This document shows, piece by piece, positions 7,147-15,523 of a DNA stretch of 64,000 nt. The translations under genes were made by a program, and so were the position numbers. Position 1 is the stretch's first letter. Each line of letters starts with the position of its first letter. The stretch is from Pseudomonas sp. N040. GTDB taxonomy: Bacteria > Pseudomonadota > Gammaproteobacteria > Pseudomonadales > Pseudomonadaceae. Under the pieces are notes generated by a model, which was given only the letters and a program-made list of their open reading frames with translations, was not told the origin of the DNA and did no database searches. Location: positions 496,001 to 560,000 of the forward strand of contig NZ_JADOBE010000001.1 in NCBI RefSeq assembly GCF_015637705.1, given 5' to 3'.

Positions 7147-9342
7147 CTACAACGCTTCCAGCTTGGCATAACCGAGCATCAGCCACTTGCTGCCCTCGCT
7201 GGCGAAATTCACCTGCACCCGTGCCTGCGCGCCGGCGCCCTCGAAGTTGAGGATCACGCCGTCGCCAAACAGGCTGTGGCGCACGGCCTGGCCGAGGTGG
7301 AAGGCGGTCTCGGGAATATCGCTGCCGGCAAACAGCTGGCTGTCGCGCATGCCGGTGCTGCGCGTGCTGCTGAACGGGCGCTGCACGCTGTTGGCGAGGC
7401 GCACTTCCTGGATCAGCGCCGGCGGGATCTCGCGGACGAAGCGCGACACCTTGTTGAACGTCTCGCTGCCATACAGACGGCGGGTTTCCGCGTAGCTCAG
7501 GACCAGGTGCTGCATGGCGCGGGTGATGCCGACATAGGCCAGGCGGCGCTCCTCTTCCAGCCGGCCGGGCTCCTCCAGGCTCATCTTGTGCGGGAACAGG
7601 CCCTCTTCCATGCCGACCAGGAACACCTTGGGAAACTCCAGGCCCTTGGCGCTGTGCAGGGTCATCAGCTGCACGCTGTCCTCGTGCTCGGCGGCCTGGG
7701 TCTCGCCGGCTTCCAGCGAGGCGTGGCCGAGGAAGGCCTGCAGCGGCGACAGCTCCTCTTCCTCGCTGCCGTTCTCGAAGGCGCGCGCGGCGCTGACCAG
7801 TTCCTCGAGGTTTTCCGCGCGGGCCTGGCCCTTCTCGCCCTTTTCTTCCTTGTGGAAGGTCAACAGGCCGCTCTGCTCGATGACCGTCTGCGTCAGCAGG
7901 TGCAGCGGCATGCCCGGCACCCGCGCCGCGAGGTGTTCCAGCAGCTCGACAAAGCCGTTCAGCGCGCTGGCGGCGCGGCCGGGCAGGGCCTTGTGCGCGA
8001 GCATCTGGCGGATCGATTCCCACAGCGACAGGTCATGAGCGCGGGCAAACTCGCGGATGCTCTCGACAGTCTTCTCGCCGATGCCGCGCGGCGGCAGGTT
8101 GATCACCCGCTCCAGCGCCGCGTCGTTGCCCCGCCCGTCGAGCAGGCGCAGGTAGGCCATGGCGTTCTTGATCTCGGCGCGCTCGAAGAAGCGCTGGCCG
8201 CCGTAGATGCGGTAGGGAATGCGCTCGCGCAGCAGGGCTTCCTCGAGTACCCGCGATTGCGCGTTGGAGCGATACAGGATGGCGATCTCGCTGCGCCTGA
8301 GGCCGTCCTTGCGCAGCGCCTCGCCGATCGACTCGACCACGTAGCGCGCTTCGTCGTATTCGTTGAAGGCGGCGTACAGGCTGATCGGCTCGCCGTGCTC
8401 GCCCTCGGTCCAGAGTTCCTTGCCCAGCCGGCCCTGGTTGTTGGCGATCAGCGCATTGGCCGCCTTGAGGATGCCGGCGGTGGAGCGGTAGTTCTGCTCC
8501 AGGCGGATGGTCTGCACATCGCTGAAGTCGCGGCTGTACTGGTGAATATTCTCGATTTTGGCACCACGCCAGCCGTAGATTGACTGGTCGTCATCGCCGA
8601 CCACCATCAGGCTCGCGCCGCCCTGGGCCAGCAGGCGCAGCCAGGCGTACTGCACGGCGTTGGTGTCCTGGAACTCGTCGACCAGTACATGGCGGAAGCG
8701 CCGCTGGTAATGCTCGAGCAGGCCCGGCTGGTCGCGCCACAGGTCCAGCGCGCGCAGCAGCAGCTCGGCAAAGTCGATCACCCCGGCGCGCACGCAGGCG
8801 GCCTCGTAGGCGCTGTAGATCTTCAGCATGGTGGCGAGGAACAGGTCGCCGCCGGCCTGGATATGCCGGGGCCGCAAGCCCTCGTCTTTTTGCCCGTTGA
8901 TGAACCACTGCGCCTGGCGCGCCGGCCAGCGCTGCTCGTCGAGGCCGAGGTCGCGGATCACCCGCTTGACCAGGCGCTGCTGGTCGTCGGAATCGAGGAT
9001 CTGGAAATTCTCCGCCAGTCCGGCTTCCTGCCAGTGCGCGCGCAGCAGGCGGTGCGCCAGCCCGTGGAAGGTGCCGACCCACATGCCCTGCGGGTTGATG
9101 CCCAGCAGCTGTTCGATGCGCACGCGCATCTCGGCGGCGGCCTTGTTGGTGAAGGTCACCGACAGGATGCTGTGCGGCGAGGCGTGCTCGACCTCGATCA
9201 GCCAGGCGATGCGGTGCACCAGCACGCGGGTCTTGCCCGAGCCGGCGCCGGCCAGCACCAGCTGGCGGCCAAGCGGCGCGGCCACGGCTTCACGCTGGGC
9301 CTCGTTGAGGGAGTTGAGCAGGTAGGAAATATCGTCGCGCAT
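7147..9342 (-). CDS. uvrD: DNA helicase II UvrD (SF1A 3'-5' helicase)
   Basis: The 731-residue product is full length for UvrD. It shows helicase motifs I (AGAGSGKT, residues 31-38), Ia ('VTFTNKAAAEMR'), II ('VDEFQDTN'), III ('VVGDDDQSIYGWRGA'), IV ('LEQNYRST') and, near the end, 'LMTLHSAKGLEFPKVFLVG' and 'YVGITRA'. The C-terminal end carries the short Tudor-like element ('FGDGVILNFEGAGAQARVQVNF...KWLMLGYAKL') that contacts RNA polymerase or UvrB in homologues. It acts in nucleotide excision and mismatch repair. The ATG at 9342 was preferred; one at 9351 is also possible. Confidence 0.97.
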   Translation of the reverse strand: MRDDISYLLNSLNEAQREAVAAPLGRQLVLAGAGSGKTRVLVHRIAWLIEVEHASPHSILSVTFTNKAAAEMRVRIEQLLGINPQGMWVGTFHGLAHRLLRAHWQEAGLAENFQILDSDDQQRLVKRVIRDLGLDEQRWPARQAQWFINGQKDEGLRPRHIQAGGDLFLATMLKIYSAYEAACVRAGVIDFAELLLRALDLWRDQPGLLEHYQRRFRHVLVDEFQDTNAVQYAWLRLLAQGGASLMVVGDDDQSIYGWRGAKIENIHQYSRDFSDVQTIRLEQNYRSTAGILKAANALIANNQGRLGKELWTEGEHGEPISLYAAFNEYDEARYVVESIGEALRKDGLRRSEIAILYRSNAQSRVLEEALLRERIPYRIYGGQRFFERAEIKNAMAYLRLLDGRGNDAALERVINLPPRGIGEKTVESIREFARAHDLSLWESIRQMLAHKALPGRAASALNGFVELLEHLAARVPGMPLHLLTQTVIEQSGLLTFHKEEKGEKGQARAENLEELVSAARAFENGSEEEELSPLQAFLGHASLEAGETQAAEHEDSVQLMTLHSAKGLEFPKVFLVGMEEGLFPHKMSLEEPGRLEEERRLAYVGITRAMQHLVLSYAETRRLYGSETFNKVSRFVREIPPALIQEVRLANSVQRPFSSTRSTGMRDSQLFAGSDIPETAFHLGQAVRHSLFGDGVILNFEGAGAQARVQVNFASEGSKWLMLGYAKLEAL

Positions 9343-9482
9343 GCTGCGCATTCTATGGTCTGGAACGGCGATCTGTCTTGGCCTTGATACGCCGCACACC
9401 TGCCCCGTCGTCCGGCGCACATCCGCTTTTGGGCTTCGGCGCTGTGCACCTCAACCCAACCTACAGCCGCAGAAGCACCCCA

Positions 9483-9560
9483 TAGGTTGTGGTTGAGCGC
9501 AGCATTTGCCGCGCACCATACCTGTTGGGCTTCACCGCGTTGCGGCTCAACCACAACCTA
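9483..9560. repeat. Inverted repeat with 16-bp perfect arms
   Basis: TAGGTTGTGGTTGAGC at 9483-9498 pairs exactly with its reverse complement at 9545-9560, around a 46-base centre. The right arm overlaps the stop codon of the aminotransferase gene (9558-9560), so in RNA it could act as a 3' end structure for that gene. Confidence 0.75.
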
Positions 9561-10769
9561 AGGAGTAAGGGCAGGGAAGGGCGAACCTAGACTGTCGATC
9601 GCCCGCTGCATGCGCGCCAGCGCCTCGTCGAGCAGCACCGGCGGCAGGGCGAAATTCAGCCGCAGGTAACCGGGGCTGCCGAACGCGGTGCCGTCGGACA
9701 GGCCGACGCCATGCTCCTCGAACCAGCGGCCCGGATTGCCCACGCGCCCAGCCAACGCGCGGGCGTCGATCCAGGTCAGGTAGGTCACCTGTGGATGGGT
9801 GTGCGCCAGCCCCATGCGCTCCAGCGCGGCGGAGACCTTGTCGCGGTTCTCGCGCAGCTGCGCCAGCAGCGCCTGGCGCCAGTCCTCGGCGTCGCCGAGG
9901 GTGGCCTGCAGCGCGGTATAGCTGAAGCCGCAGGGCTCCGGCACCAGCCGCTGCATGGCCGCGCGAAAGCGCTGGCGCAGGGCGCTGTCCGGAATGATCG
10001 CCCAGGCGATGCCGAGCCCGGCCAGGTTGTAGGTCTTGCCCGGGCCGTGCAGGGTGATGCTGCGCTGGAGCAGCGCCGGCGAGCGCTCGGCCATGACCCG
10101 GGCAAACGGCAGGTGCGGCGTATGGCCGTCGAGGATCAGGTCGGCATGCACCTCGTCGGAACAGACGTAGAGGTCATGGCGTTCGCAGAAGGCCGCCAGC
10201 TGATCCAGTTCGGCGCGGCTGAACAGGCGGCCGATCGGGTTGTGCGGATGGCACAGCAGCAGCAGGCGCGCGGCCGGCTGGTCGGCGGCGCTGACGGCCT
10301 GCTCCAGGGCGGCGAAATCGATGGCGAATTCGGTGCCGGCGGCGTTGCTGGTCTGCAGCGGAATGTTCAGCGGGCTGCGTCCCTGCAGTTCCGCCGCGTG
10401 CAGGAACGGCGGATACACCGGGGAAAACGCGATCACCCGCTCGCCCGGCGCACAGCAGGCCTTCACCGCCAGGTTCAGGCCGAGCACCAGCCCGGGCAGC
10501 CAGACGATCCACTGCGGCTCTATGGTCCAGCCATAGCGCTGGCGGTAGTCCTCGGCCAGTTGCTGCGGCAGCTCGCGCGGGGCATTCATGTAGCCGTAGT
10601 TGCCGTGCGCCACGTGCGCGGCCAGCGCGCGCTGCACGGATGGCGGCGAGGCAAAGTCCATGTCGGCGACCCACAGCGGAATCACGTCGCGGCCGCGGTA
10701 CTTTTCCCATTTGCTGGCGGACCAGGCGAGGCGGTCCGCGACGCTGCTGAAATCGAAGGCTTGGCTCAC
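9558..10769 (-). CDS. PatB/MalY-family PLP-dependent C-S lyase or aminotransferase
   Basis: The 403-residue fold-type I PLP enzyme has the PatB/MalY opening 'SASKWEKYRGRDVIPLWVADMDFASPP' and a cofactor-binding Tyr region ('NYGYMN'). Further motifs are 'LLLCHPHNPIGR' (Asn contacting PLP), 'VCSDEVHADLIL' (Asp to the pyridine nitrogen), 'GPGKTYNLAGLGIAW' with the Schiff-base Lys at 245, and a C-terminal 'YLRLNFALP' with the carboxylate-binding Arg. Family members cleave cystathionine or cysteine conjugates (beta-lyase) and sometimes transaminate. The usual 'SPSKTFN' is 'GPGKTYN' and 'NPTGR' is 'NPIGR', so substrate preference may differ. Confidence 0.88.
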   Translation of the reverse strand: MSQAFDFSSVADRLAWSASKWEKYRGRDVIPLWVADMDFASPPSVQRALAAHVAHGNYGYMNAPRELPQQLAEDYRQRYGWTIEPQWIVWLPGLVLGLNLAVKACCAPGERVIAFSPVYPPFLHAAELQGRSPLNIPLQTSNAAGTEFAIDFAALEQAVSAADQPAARLLLLCHPHNPIGRLFSRAELDQLAAFCERHDLYVCSDEVHADLILDGHTPHLPFARVMAERSPALLQRSITLHGPGKTYNLAGLGIAWAIIPDSALRQRFRAAMQRLVPEPCGFSYTALQATLGDAEDWRQALLAQLRENRDKVSAALERMGLAHTHPQVTYLTWIDARALAGRVGNPGRWFEEHGVGLSDGTAFGSPGYLRLNFALPPVLLDEALARMQRAIDSLGSPFPALTP

Positions 10770-10992
10770 GGCAACTCCAGGATGCGCAGGTCGGGCTGCC
10801 TACCCTACCCAGTCGGACGCCACGGCGGAAGCCCGGCAATGCAGCACCCGGCCCCGGCCCGCAAGCCGTGCCGGGGCCAGGCACTTTTTTATTCTTGCGC
10901 GAACAATCGAACCGTTGATCTGTGTCTATCTGCGGATTCGAGCGGCTTGTTAAGGTCGCCGCGAATTTGCCTTGCCAATGGAGAGTAACGAC

Positions 10993-11445
10993 ATGACCTT
11001 ATTGTGGACGCCCGACCTGGAACTGGGGATCGGAGTTATTGATAGCCAGCACCAGCGCATCGTCGAATATATCAATCAGGTCGATCACGCCAGGCAGACC
11101 GCCAGCGCGGCCGAACTCGCGGAAGTATTGGACGAGCTCGTAGACTACACGCTGTCGCATTTCGCCTTCGAGGAAACGCTGATGGAGGAGGCGGGCTATC
11201 CGTTCATCAAGGCGCACAAGAAGGTGCACCAGTTGTTTACCAAGCGCGTGGATGCCTTCCAGCAGCGGACCAAGGCGGGCGAGGATGTCACCGAAGAGCT
11301 GCTGCATGTGCTCAAGGCCTGGCTGGTCAACCATATCAAGCGCGATGACAAGGACTATTCGGCAATCGTCATCGACAACATGGAAGCCGCCACCGAGCGG
11401 GTCAAGGCCAAGAAGGGTGGCTTCCTCAGCCGCCTGTTCAATTAA
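10993..11445 (+). CDS. Bacteriohemerythrin (first of tandem pair)
   Basis: This single-domain hemerythrin has 150 residues. All seven di-iron ligands are present: His20, His56, Glu60, His75, His79, His114 and Asp119, in the motifs 'GIGVIDSQHQRI', 'HFAFEE' and 'HIKRDDKDY'. Bacteriohemerythrins bind O2 reversibly and serve oxygen delivery, storage or sensing in the cytosol. The ATG at 10993 has GGAGAG upstream. The tail 'KKGGFLSRLFN' is basic and amphipathic. The second copy starts 43 bases downstream on the same strand, so co-transcription is likely. Confidence 0.95.
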   Translation: MTLLWTPDLELGIGVIDSQHQRIVEYINQVDHARQTASAAELAEVLDELVDYTLSHFAFEETLMEEAGYPFIKAHKKVHQLFTKRVDAFQQRTKAGEDVTEELLHVLKAWLVNHIKRDDKDYSAIVIDNMEAATERVKAKKGGFLSRLFN

Positions 11446-11487
11446 CACCAGCCCCGCCACAGGGTTCCCCGCGCGCAGGAGTCAATA

Positions 11488-11946
11488 ATGAAAATAATCT
11501 GGGGCAAGCAGTACGAAATCGGCATCGGCGTCATCGACAACCAGCACCAGCGGATTGTCGAATACATCAACGAGCTTGACCGGATCAGCAGCCTTGCCGC
11601 ACCCCGGGAAGCGGTGAAGGAGGTTTTCGACAACCTGATCGACTACACTTTCTCGCACTTCGCCTTTGAAGAAGCCCTGATGGAAGAGGCGGAATATCAG
11701 GATGTCGATGTCCACCGGCTCTCCCACGAAACCTTCACCCGGCAGATCACAACCATCCAGAAGCGCTTTGACGAAGGTGACGCGGTCATCGAACAGCTGT
11801 CCGAAGTGCTCCTGCACTGGCTGCTCGTGCACATCGCCAACGACGACGTGAGCTACTGCGCGATCGTCAAGAAGAACATCGTCGGCAAGGGCGCCGAAGC
11901 CCACAAGAGCTGGGTGAGCCAGGCCGTGCGGCGCTTCTTTGCCTGA
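11488..11946 (+). CDS. Bacteriohemerythrin (second of tandem pair)
   Basis: This 152-residue paralogue of the preceding gene has ligands His20, His57, Glu61, His76, His80, His115 and Asp120 all kept. The two copies share the first-helix block 'IGIGVID.QHQRIVEYIN' and the 'HFAFEE.LMEEA' block, but differ in the helix C/D region and tail. They look like an old duplication rather than a recent one. A GCAGGAG site precedes the ATG. It ends 15 bases before the convergent ynfA-like gene. Confidence 0.95.
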   Translation: MKIIWGKQYEIGIGVIDNQHQRIVEYINELDRISSLAAPREAVKEVFDNLIDYTFSHFAFEEALMEEAEYQDVDVHRLSHETFTRQITTIQKRFDEGDAVIEQLSEVLLHWLLVHIANDDVSYCAIVKKNIVGKGAEAHKSWVSQAVRRFFA

Positions 11947-11961
11947 TGGCGGCGGCGCTGG

Positions 11962-12294
11962 TTATGCGCCGCGGGGCGCGAACATGATGATGGCCATGCC
12001 GAGCAGCGCCACCGCCGAGCCGACGCAGTCCCAGGCCGTGGGGCGGATGCCCTCCACCGACCACAGCCAGAGGATGGCCACGCAGACATACACCCCGCCA
12101 TAGGCCGCATAGACGCGGCCGGCCGCTGCCGGGTGCAGCGACAACAGCCAGGCGAACAGCGCCAGGCTCAGCGCCGCCGGCACCAGCAGCCAGACGCTCT
12201 TGCCCTGCTTAAGCCACAAGTACGGCAGATAGCAGCCGAGGATCTCCGCGACGGCGGTGATGACAAACAAGCCGAGGGTTTTCAGTTCGGGCAT
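11962..12294 (-). CDS. YnfA/UPF0060 family membrane protein
   Basis: The 110-residue product has four predicted membrane helices and the family motifs '[20 protein letters not shown]', '[11 protein letters not shown]', 'WLWSVEG.RPTAWD..G' and '[10 protein letters not shown]'. The family belongs to the small-multidrug-resistance-like DMT clan and functions as a dimer. Export of small toxic cations has been suggested for some members. The ATG at 12294 was chosen because the upstream extension is Pro-rich and unlike the family. Confidence 0.93.
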   Translation of the reverse strand: MPELKTLGLFVITAVAEILGCYLPYLWLKQGKSVWLLVPAALSLALFAWLLSLHPAAAGRVYAAYGGVYVCVAILWLWSVEGIRPTAWDCVGSAVALLGMAIIMFAPRGA

Positions 12295-12402
12295 GGCGGG
12301 GGCTCGGGGTTGGCTGGAGTGGCTAAAGACTGGATTGGCTTGCCCCGCCGGGGGGGCGGGCGCGTAAAGGCGCGGAGGGAAAAAATAAAGCACGCCGACC
12401 CA

Positions 12403-12903
12403 TTAGTGGTCTTTATTTTCCGGCATGGCCGAAGAGTGATGACTGGTGATCAGCCATTGCTGGCCATCCCATTTGTAGGTGTAAGTAAAGCGCGCGTGCA
12501 CCTGGGCCCCGGTCTTGGCGAAGGTGAAGGTATACAGGCCGACATCTACCGCCGTGTTGCAGTACAGCTGGATGGTGCGCGAATCGATCTTGCCCGACGG
12601 CTGATTTTCCAGAAAGTGGTGGAAGTAATCCTCTTTCTGCTCGGGCGTCATCCGCGGCATGTTGGAGACGGTCGGCAGCAGCACCGAATCGACCGCGTAG
12701 TTGGCCACCACCCGGGACGGATCGCCAGTGAGCAAGGACTGGTTCCAGCGCTCGAACAGCTCGGCAATTTCCGCCTGACTGGTGGCCTTGCAAGTGTCGG
12801 TAAGGTTGTCGCCATTGGCCGGCGGCTGGCTGACCGGCGCCGAAGTACTGCAGCCTGCCAGCAGTAGGCTGGCGGTCAGGCTCAAGGCCAGAATTGGTTG
12901 CAT
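12403..12903 (-). CDS. Lipoprotein with SgcJ/EcaC-type (CaMKII-association) NTF2 domain
   Basis: The ATG at 12903 has GGGAG upstream. Residues 1-17 form a lipoprotein signal with lipobox 'LLAGCS'. The mature part has the NTF2-like calcium/calmodulin-kinase II association domain: 'IAELFERWNQSLLTGDPSRVVANYAVDSVLLPTV', then 'YFHHFLENQPSGKID', and a final 'YTYKWDGQQWLITSHHSSAMPE'. Such domains usually mediate oligomerisation or bind small ligands; no enzyme activity can be assigned. The gene stands alone between ynfA and trhP. Confidence 0.83.
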   Translation of the reverse strand: MQPILALSLTASLLLAGCSTSAPVSQPPANGDNLTDTCKATSQAEIAELFERWNQSLLTGDPSRVVANYAVDSVLLPTVSNMPRMTPEQKEDYFHHFLENQPSGKIDSRTIQLYCNTAVDVGLYTFTFAKTGAQVHARFTYTYKWDGQQWLITSHHSSAMPENKDH

Positions 12904-12992
12904 CGACGTACTCCCTTCGCGTGATGGTTGCATCAACCCGGTCGGCAGGACCGGCTGCCGCAGAATAGCCACTGCACCAGAAGTCTGCCGTT

Positions 12993-14363
12993 TTAGCCGG
13001 GTTGTTCGCTGTGCAAGTGCCGCATCAGCAGCGCATGCTGCAGGTCGAGGTCTTCCGGCAGGGGCAGGTAGAGCACATGGCCGTCGCCGGGGGCCACGGC
13101 GGTGGCTTCGCCGCTGCCCTTTTCCAGCGTATCCAGACTGAAGTGCACGTTGCCCTGCGGGGTCATCAGTTCCAGGCGGTCGCCGACGGCGAAACGGTTC
13201 TTCACCCGGACCTCGGCCAGTGCGCCGCGGCGTTCGCCGGTCAGCTCGCCGACGAACTGCTGACGGCCGGACACCGAGCTGCCATGCAGGTAGTTCTGGT
13301 ACTCGTCGTGCACATGCCGGCGCAGGAAGCCTTCGGTGTAGCCACGGTGGGCGAGGGATTCGAGGTTGTCCATCAGGCTCAGGTCGAACGGGCGGCCGGC
13401 CACCGCATCGTCGATCGCCTTGCGGTAGACCTGGGCGGTGCGCGCGCAATAGAAGTGCGATTTGGTGCGGCCCTCGATCTTCAGCGAGTGCACACCCATC
13501 TGCACCAACCGCTCGACGTGCTGCACGGCGCGCAGGTCCTTGGAGTTCATGATGTAGGTGCCGTGCTGGTCCTCGTAGGCGGACATGTACTCGCCGGGGC
13601 GGGTGCCGTCTTCCAGCAGAAACACCTGATCGGTCGGCGCACCGACGCCGAGGGTCGGCTCCACCTGTTGCACCGGGATCGGTTCGTAGCTCTGAACCGG
13701 AGAAGCATGGACTATGTCGCCGACTTCATTCTCTTTGGCTTCGTGGGTCTTGTATTCCCAGCGGCAGGCGTTGGTGCAAGTGCCCTGATTGGGGTCGCGC
13801 TTGTTGATGTAGCCGGACAGCAGGCAACGGCCGGAATAGGCCATGCACAGCGCGCCGTGGACGAACACCTCCAGCTCCATGCCCGGCACTTTCTCGCGGA
13901 TCTCGCCGATCTCTTCCAGCGACAGCTCGCGCGAGAGGATGGCGCGGGTCAGCCCCTGGCGGCGCCAGAACTCGACGCTGGCCCAGTTCACCGCATTGGC
14001 CTGTACCGACAGGTGAATATGCATCTGCGGAAAGTGCTCGCGCACGAGCATGATCAGCCCTGGATCGGACATGATCAGCGCATCCGGGCCCATTGCCACC
14101 ACCGGTTCGAGGTCCTTGAGGAAGGTCCGCAGCTTGGCGTTGTGCGGGGCGATGTTGACCACCACGTAGAACTGCTTGCCCTGGGCATGCGCTTCATTGA
14201 TGCCGAGTGCCAGGTTGGCGTGGTCGAACTCGTTGTTGCGCACCCGCAGGCTGTAGCGCGGCTGCCCGGCGTAGACCGCGTCGGCGCCATAGGCGAAGGC
14301 GTAACGCATGTTTTTCAGGGTGCCGGCGGGGGAGAGCAGCTCGGGTTTGAACAGGGCAGACAT
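12993..14363 (-). CDS. trhP: tRNA uridine-34 hydroxylase TrhP (YegQ, U32 family)
   Basis: The 456-residue U32 protein has the family's TIM-barrel opening 'KPELLSPAGTLKNMRYAFAYGADAVYAG', 'ALIMSDPGLI' and 'SVQANAVNWASVEFWRRQGLTRAILSREL'. It also has the Cys set 'GALCMAYSGRCLLSGY..KRDPNQGTCTNACRW', proposed to hold an iron-sulfur cluster in U32 hydroxylases. 'HSLKIEGRTKSHFYCARTAQVYRKAID' is also conserved. E. coli YegQ/TrhP makes 5-hydroxyuridine at tRNA position 34 using prephenate. The C-terminal beta barrel ('NRFAVGDRLELMTPQGN') is present. The ATG at 14363 is the family start. Confidence 0.92.
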   Translation of the reverse strand: MSALFKPELLSPAGTLKNMRYAFAYGADAVYAGQPRYSLRVRNNEFDHANLALGINEAHAQGKQFYVVVNIAPHNAKLRTFLKDLEPVVAMGPDALIMSDPGLIMLVREHFPQMHIHLSVQANAVNWASVEFWRRQGLTRAILSRELSLEEIGEIREKVPGMELEVFVHGALCMAYSGRCLLSGYINKRDPNQGTCTNACRWEYKTHEAKENEVGDIVHASPVQSYEPIPVQQVEPTLGVGAPTDQVFLLEDGTRPGEYMSAYEDQHGTYIMNSKDLRAVQHVERLVQMGVHSLKIEGRTKSHFYCARTAQVYRKAIDDAVAGRPFDLSLMDNLESLAHRGYTEGFLRRHVHDEYQNYLHGSSVSGRQQFVGELTGERRGALAEVRVKNRFAVGDRLELMTPQGNVHFSLDTLEKGSGEATAVAPGDGHVLYLPLPEDLDLQHALLMRHLHSEQPG

Positions 14364-14448
14364 GGCAGGACTCGGATGGCGCACGAAAGATAGGGGATTT
14401 TACGGGAAATTGCCGACGGCTGGCAGGGCAAGGCTTGCTGGCGCGGAT

Positions 14449-14530
14449 GCGTAGGGTGGAAAACGCCGCTCGCGGCTTTTCCACCGGGTGTGCGTTGGTG
14501 GATAACGCTGCGCGGTTATCCACCCTACGG
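14449..14530. repeat. REP-type inverted repeat pair
   Basis: GCGTAGGGTGGA...GCCGC and its return arm GCGGCTTTTCCACC are followed by GGTGGATAACGC/GCGGTTATCCACC and CCTACGG. The element starts and ends with inverted CGTAGGGTGG/CCACCCTACG. It belongs to the same family as 2491-2531 and 30280-30354. It sits between two divergent genes, trhP and the hydrolase at 14594. Confidence 0.75.
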
Positions 14531-14593
14531 ACTGCATTTACGGCATATCCGCGTATCATCCGGGCAATAGCCAATCACCCGCAGGTAGCAGCA

Positions 14594-15523
14594 GTGTCCA
14601 GAGTCCAGAGCAACGGTATCGAGATCGAATACGAGGAATTTGGCGACCCGCAGGCCCCGGTCATTCTGCTGATCATGGGCCTGGGCATGCAGCTGGTGGC
14701 GTGGCCCAGGCCGTTCTGCGAGATGCTCGCCGCGGCCGGGTTCCGCGTGATCCGCTTCGACAACCGCGATGTCGGCCTGTCCAGCAAGATCGAGGGCCGG
14801 CGCACGCCGAGCATGTTGCGGCTGATCATGAGCATGTTGCTGGGGCGCAAGCTGCGCCGCCCACCCTACACGCTGGACGACATGGCCGCCGACACGGTCG
14901 GCCTGCTCGCGGCGCTGGGCATCGAGCGCGCGCACATCGTCGGCGCCTCGATGGGCGGCATGATCGCCCAGACCATCGCCGCGCGCTATCCGCTGCGGGT
15001 GCTCAGCCTGACCTCGATCATGTCCACCAGCGGCGACCGCGAGGAGTCGGCCATGGAACTGCGCAACCTGCGCAAGATCTTCCTGCGCCCGCGCCCGCCC
15101 AGTGATGCCACGCGTGACGAAGTGGTCGAATACATGGCGACCACCCACGCGCTGATCGGCAGCGCCGAGCACCTGCGCGAGGTCAGCCATCTGCGCGACA
15201 TGCTCAACCAGAGCTTCGAGCGCGGCTACTACCCGGCCGGCTTCATGCGCCAGGTAGCGGCGATCGTGGCGCACGGCTCGCGGCGCGCGCTGCTCCGGCA
15301 GATCCGCACGCCGACCCTGGTGATCCATGGCAAGCGCGACATCCTGGTGCCGCCGCGCGGTGGCCTCGACACTGCCGCACATATCCTCGGCGCGCGCATG
15401 GAGCTGATCGACGACATGGGCCACGACCTGCCGCCGGGCCTGTGGGGCCAGCTCAGCACGCTGATCAGCCAGCACTGCCGGCAGGCCGCGGCGGCGCCCC
15501 AGGCACAGCTCGGCGACCTCTAG
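14594..15523 (+). CDS. Alpha/beta hydrolase (RdmC-like esterase fold)
   Basis: I chose the GTG at 14594 because the family's N terminus is the 'ANGIEIEYEEFGDPQAPVILLIMGLG' block; longer frames run into the repeat. The 309 residues show the nucleophile elbow 'GASMGGMIAQ' (Ser), a lid region near 'MLRLIMSMLLGRKL', the acid in 'VIHGKRDILVPP' and the His in 'IDDMGHDLPP'. This group is annotated as aclacinomycin-methylesterase-like, but natural substrates in Pseudomonas are unknown. The MFS gene starts directly after its TAG, so translation is likely coupled. Confidence 0.85.
   Translation: MSRVQSNGIEIEYEEFGDPQAPVILLIMGLGMQLVAWPRPFCEMLAAAGFRVIRFDNRDVGLSSKIEGRRTPSMLRLIMSMLLGRKLRRPPYTLDDMAADTVGLLAALGIERAHIVGASMGGMIAQTIAARYPLRVLSLTSIMSTSGDREESAMELRNLRKIFLRPRPPSDATRDEVVEYMATTHALIGSAEHLREVSHLRDMLNQSFERGYYPAGFMRQVAAIVAHGSRRALLRQIRTPTLVIHGKRDILVPPRGGLDTAAHILGARMELIDDMGHDLPPGLWGQLSTLISQHCRQAAAAPQAQLGDL

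Noticed and set aside
10880..10992. ANR/FNR box upstream of the hemerythrin genes
   Set aside because: A TTGAT half-site occurs near 10916, but the second half (ATCAA at the right spacing) is absent.
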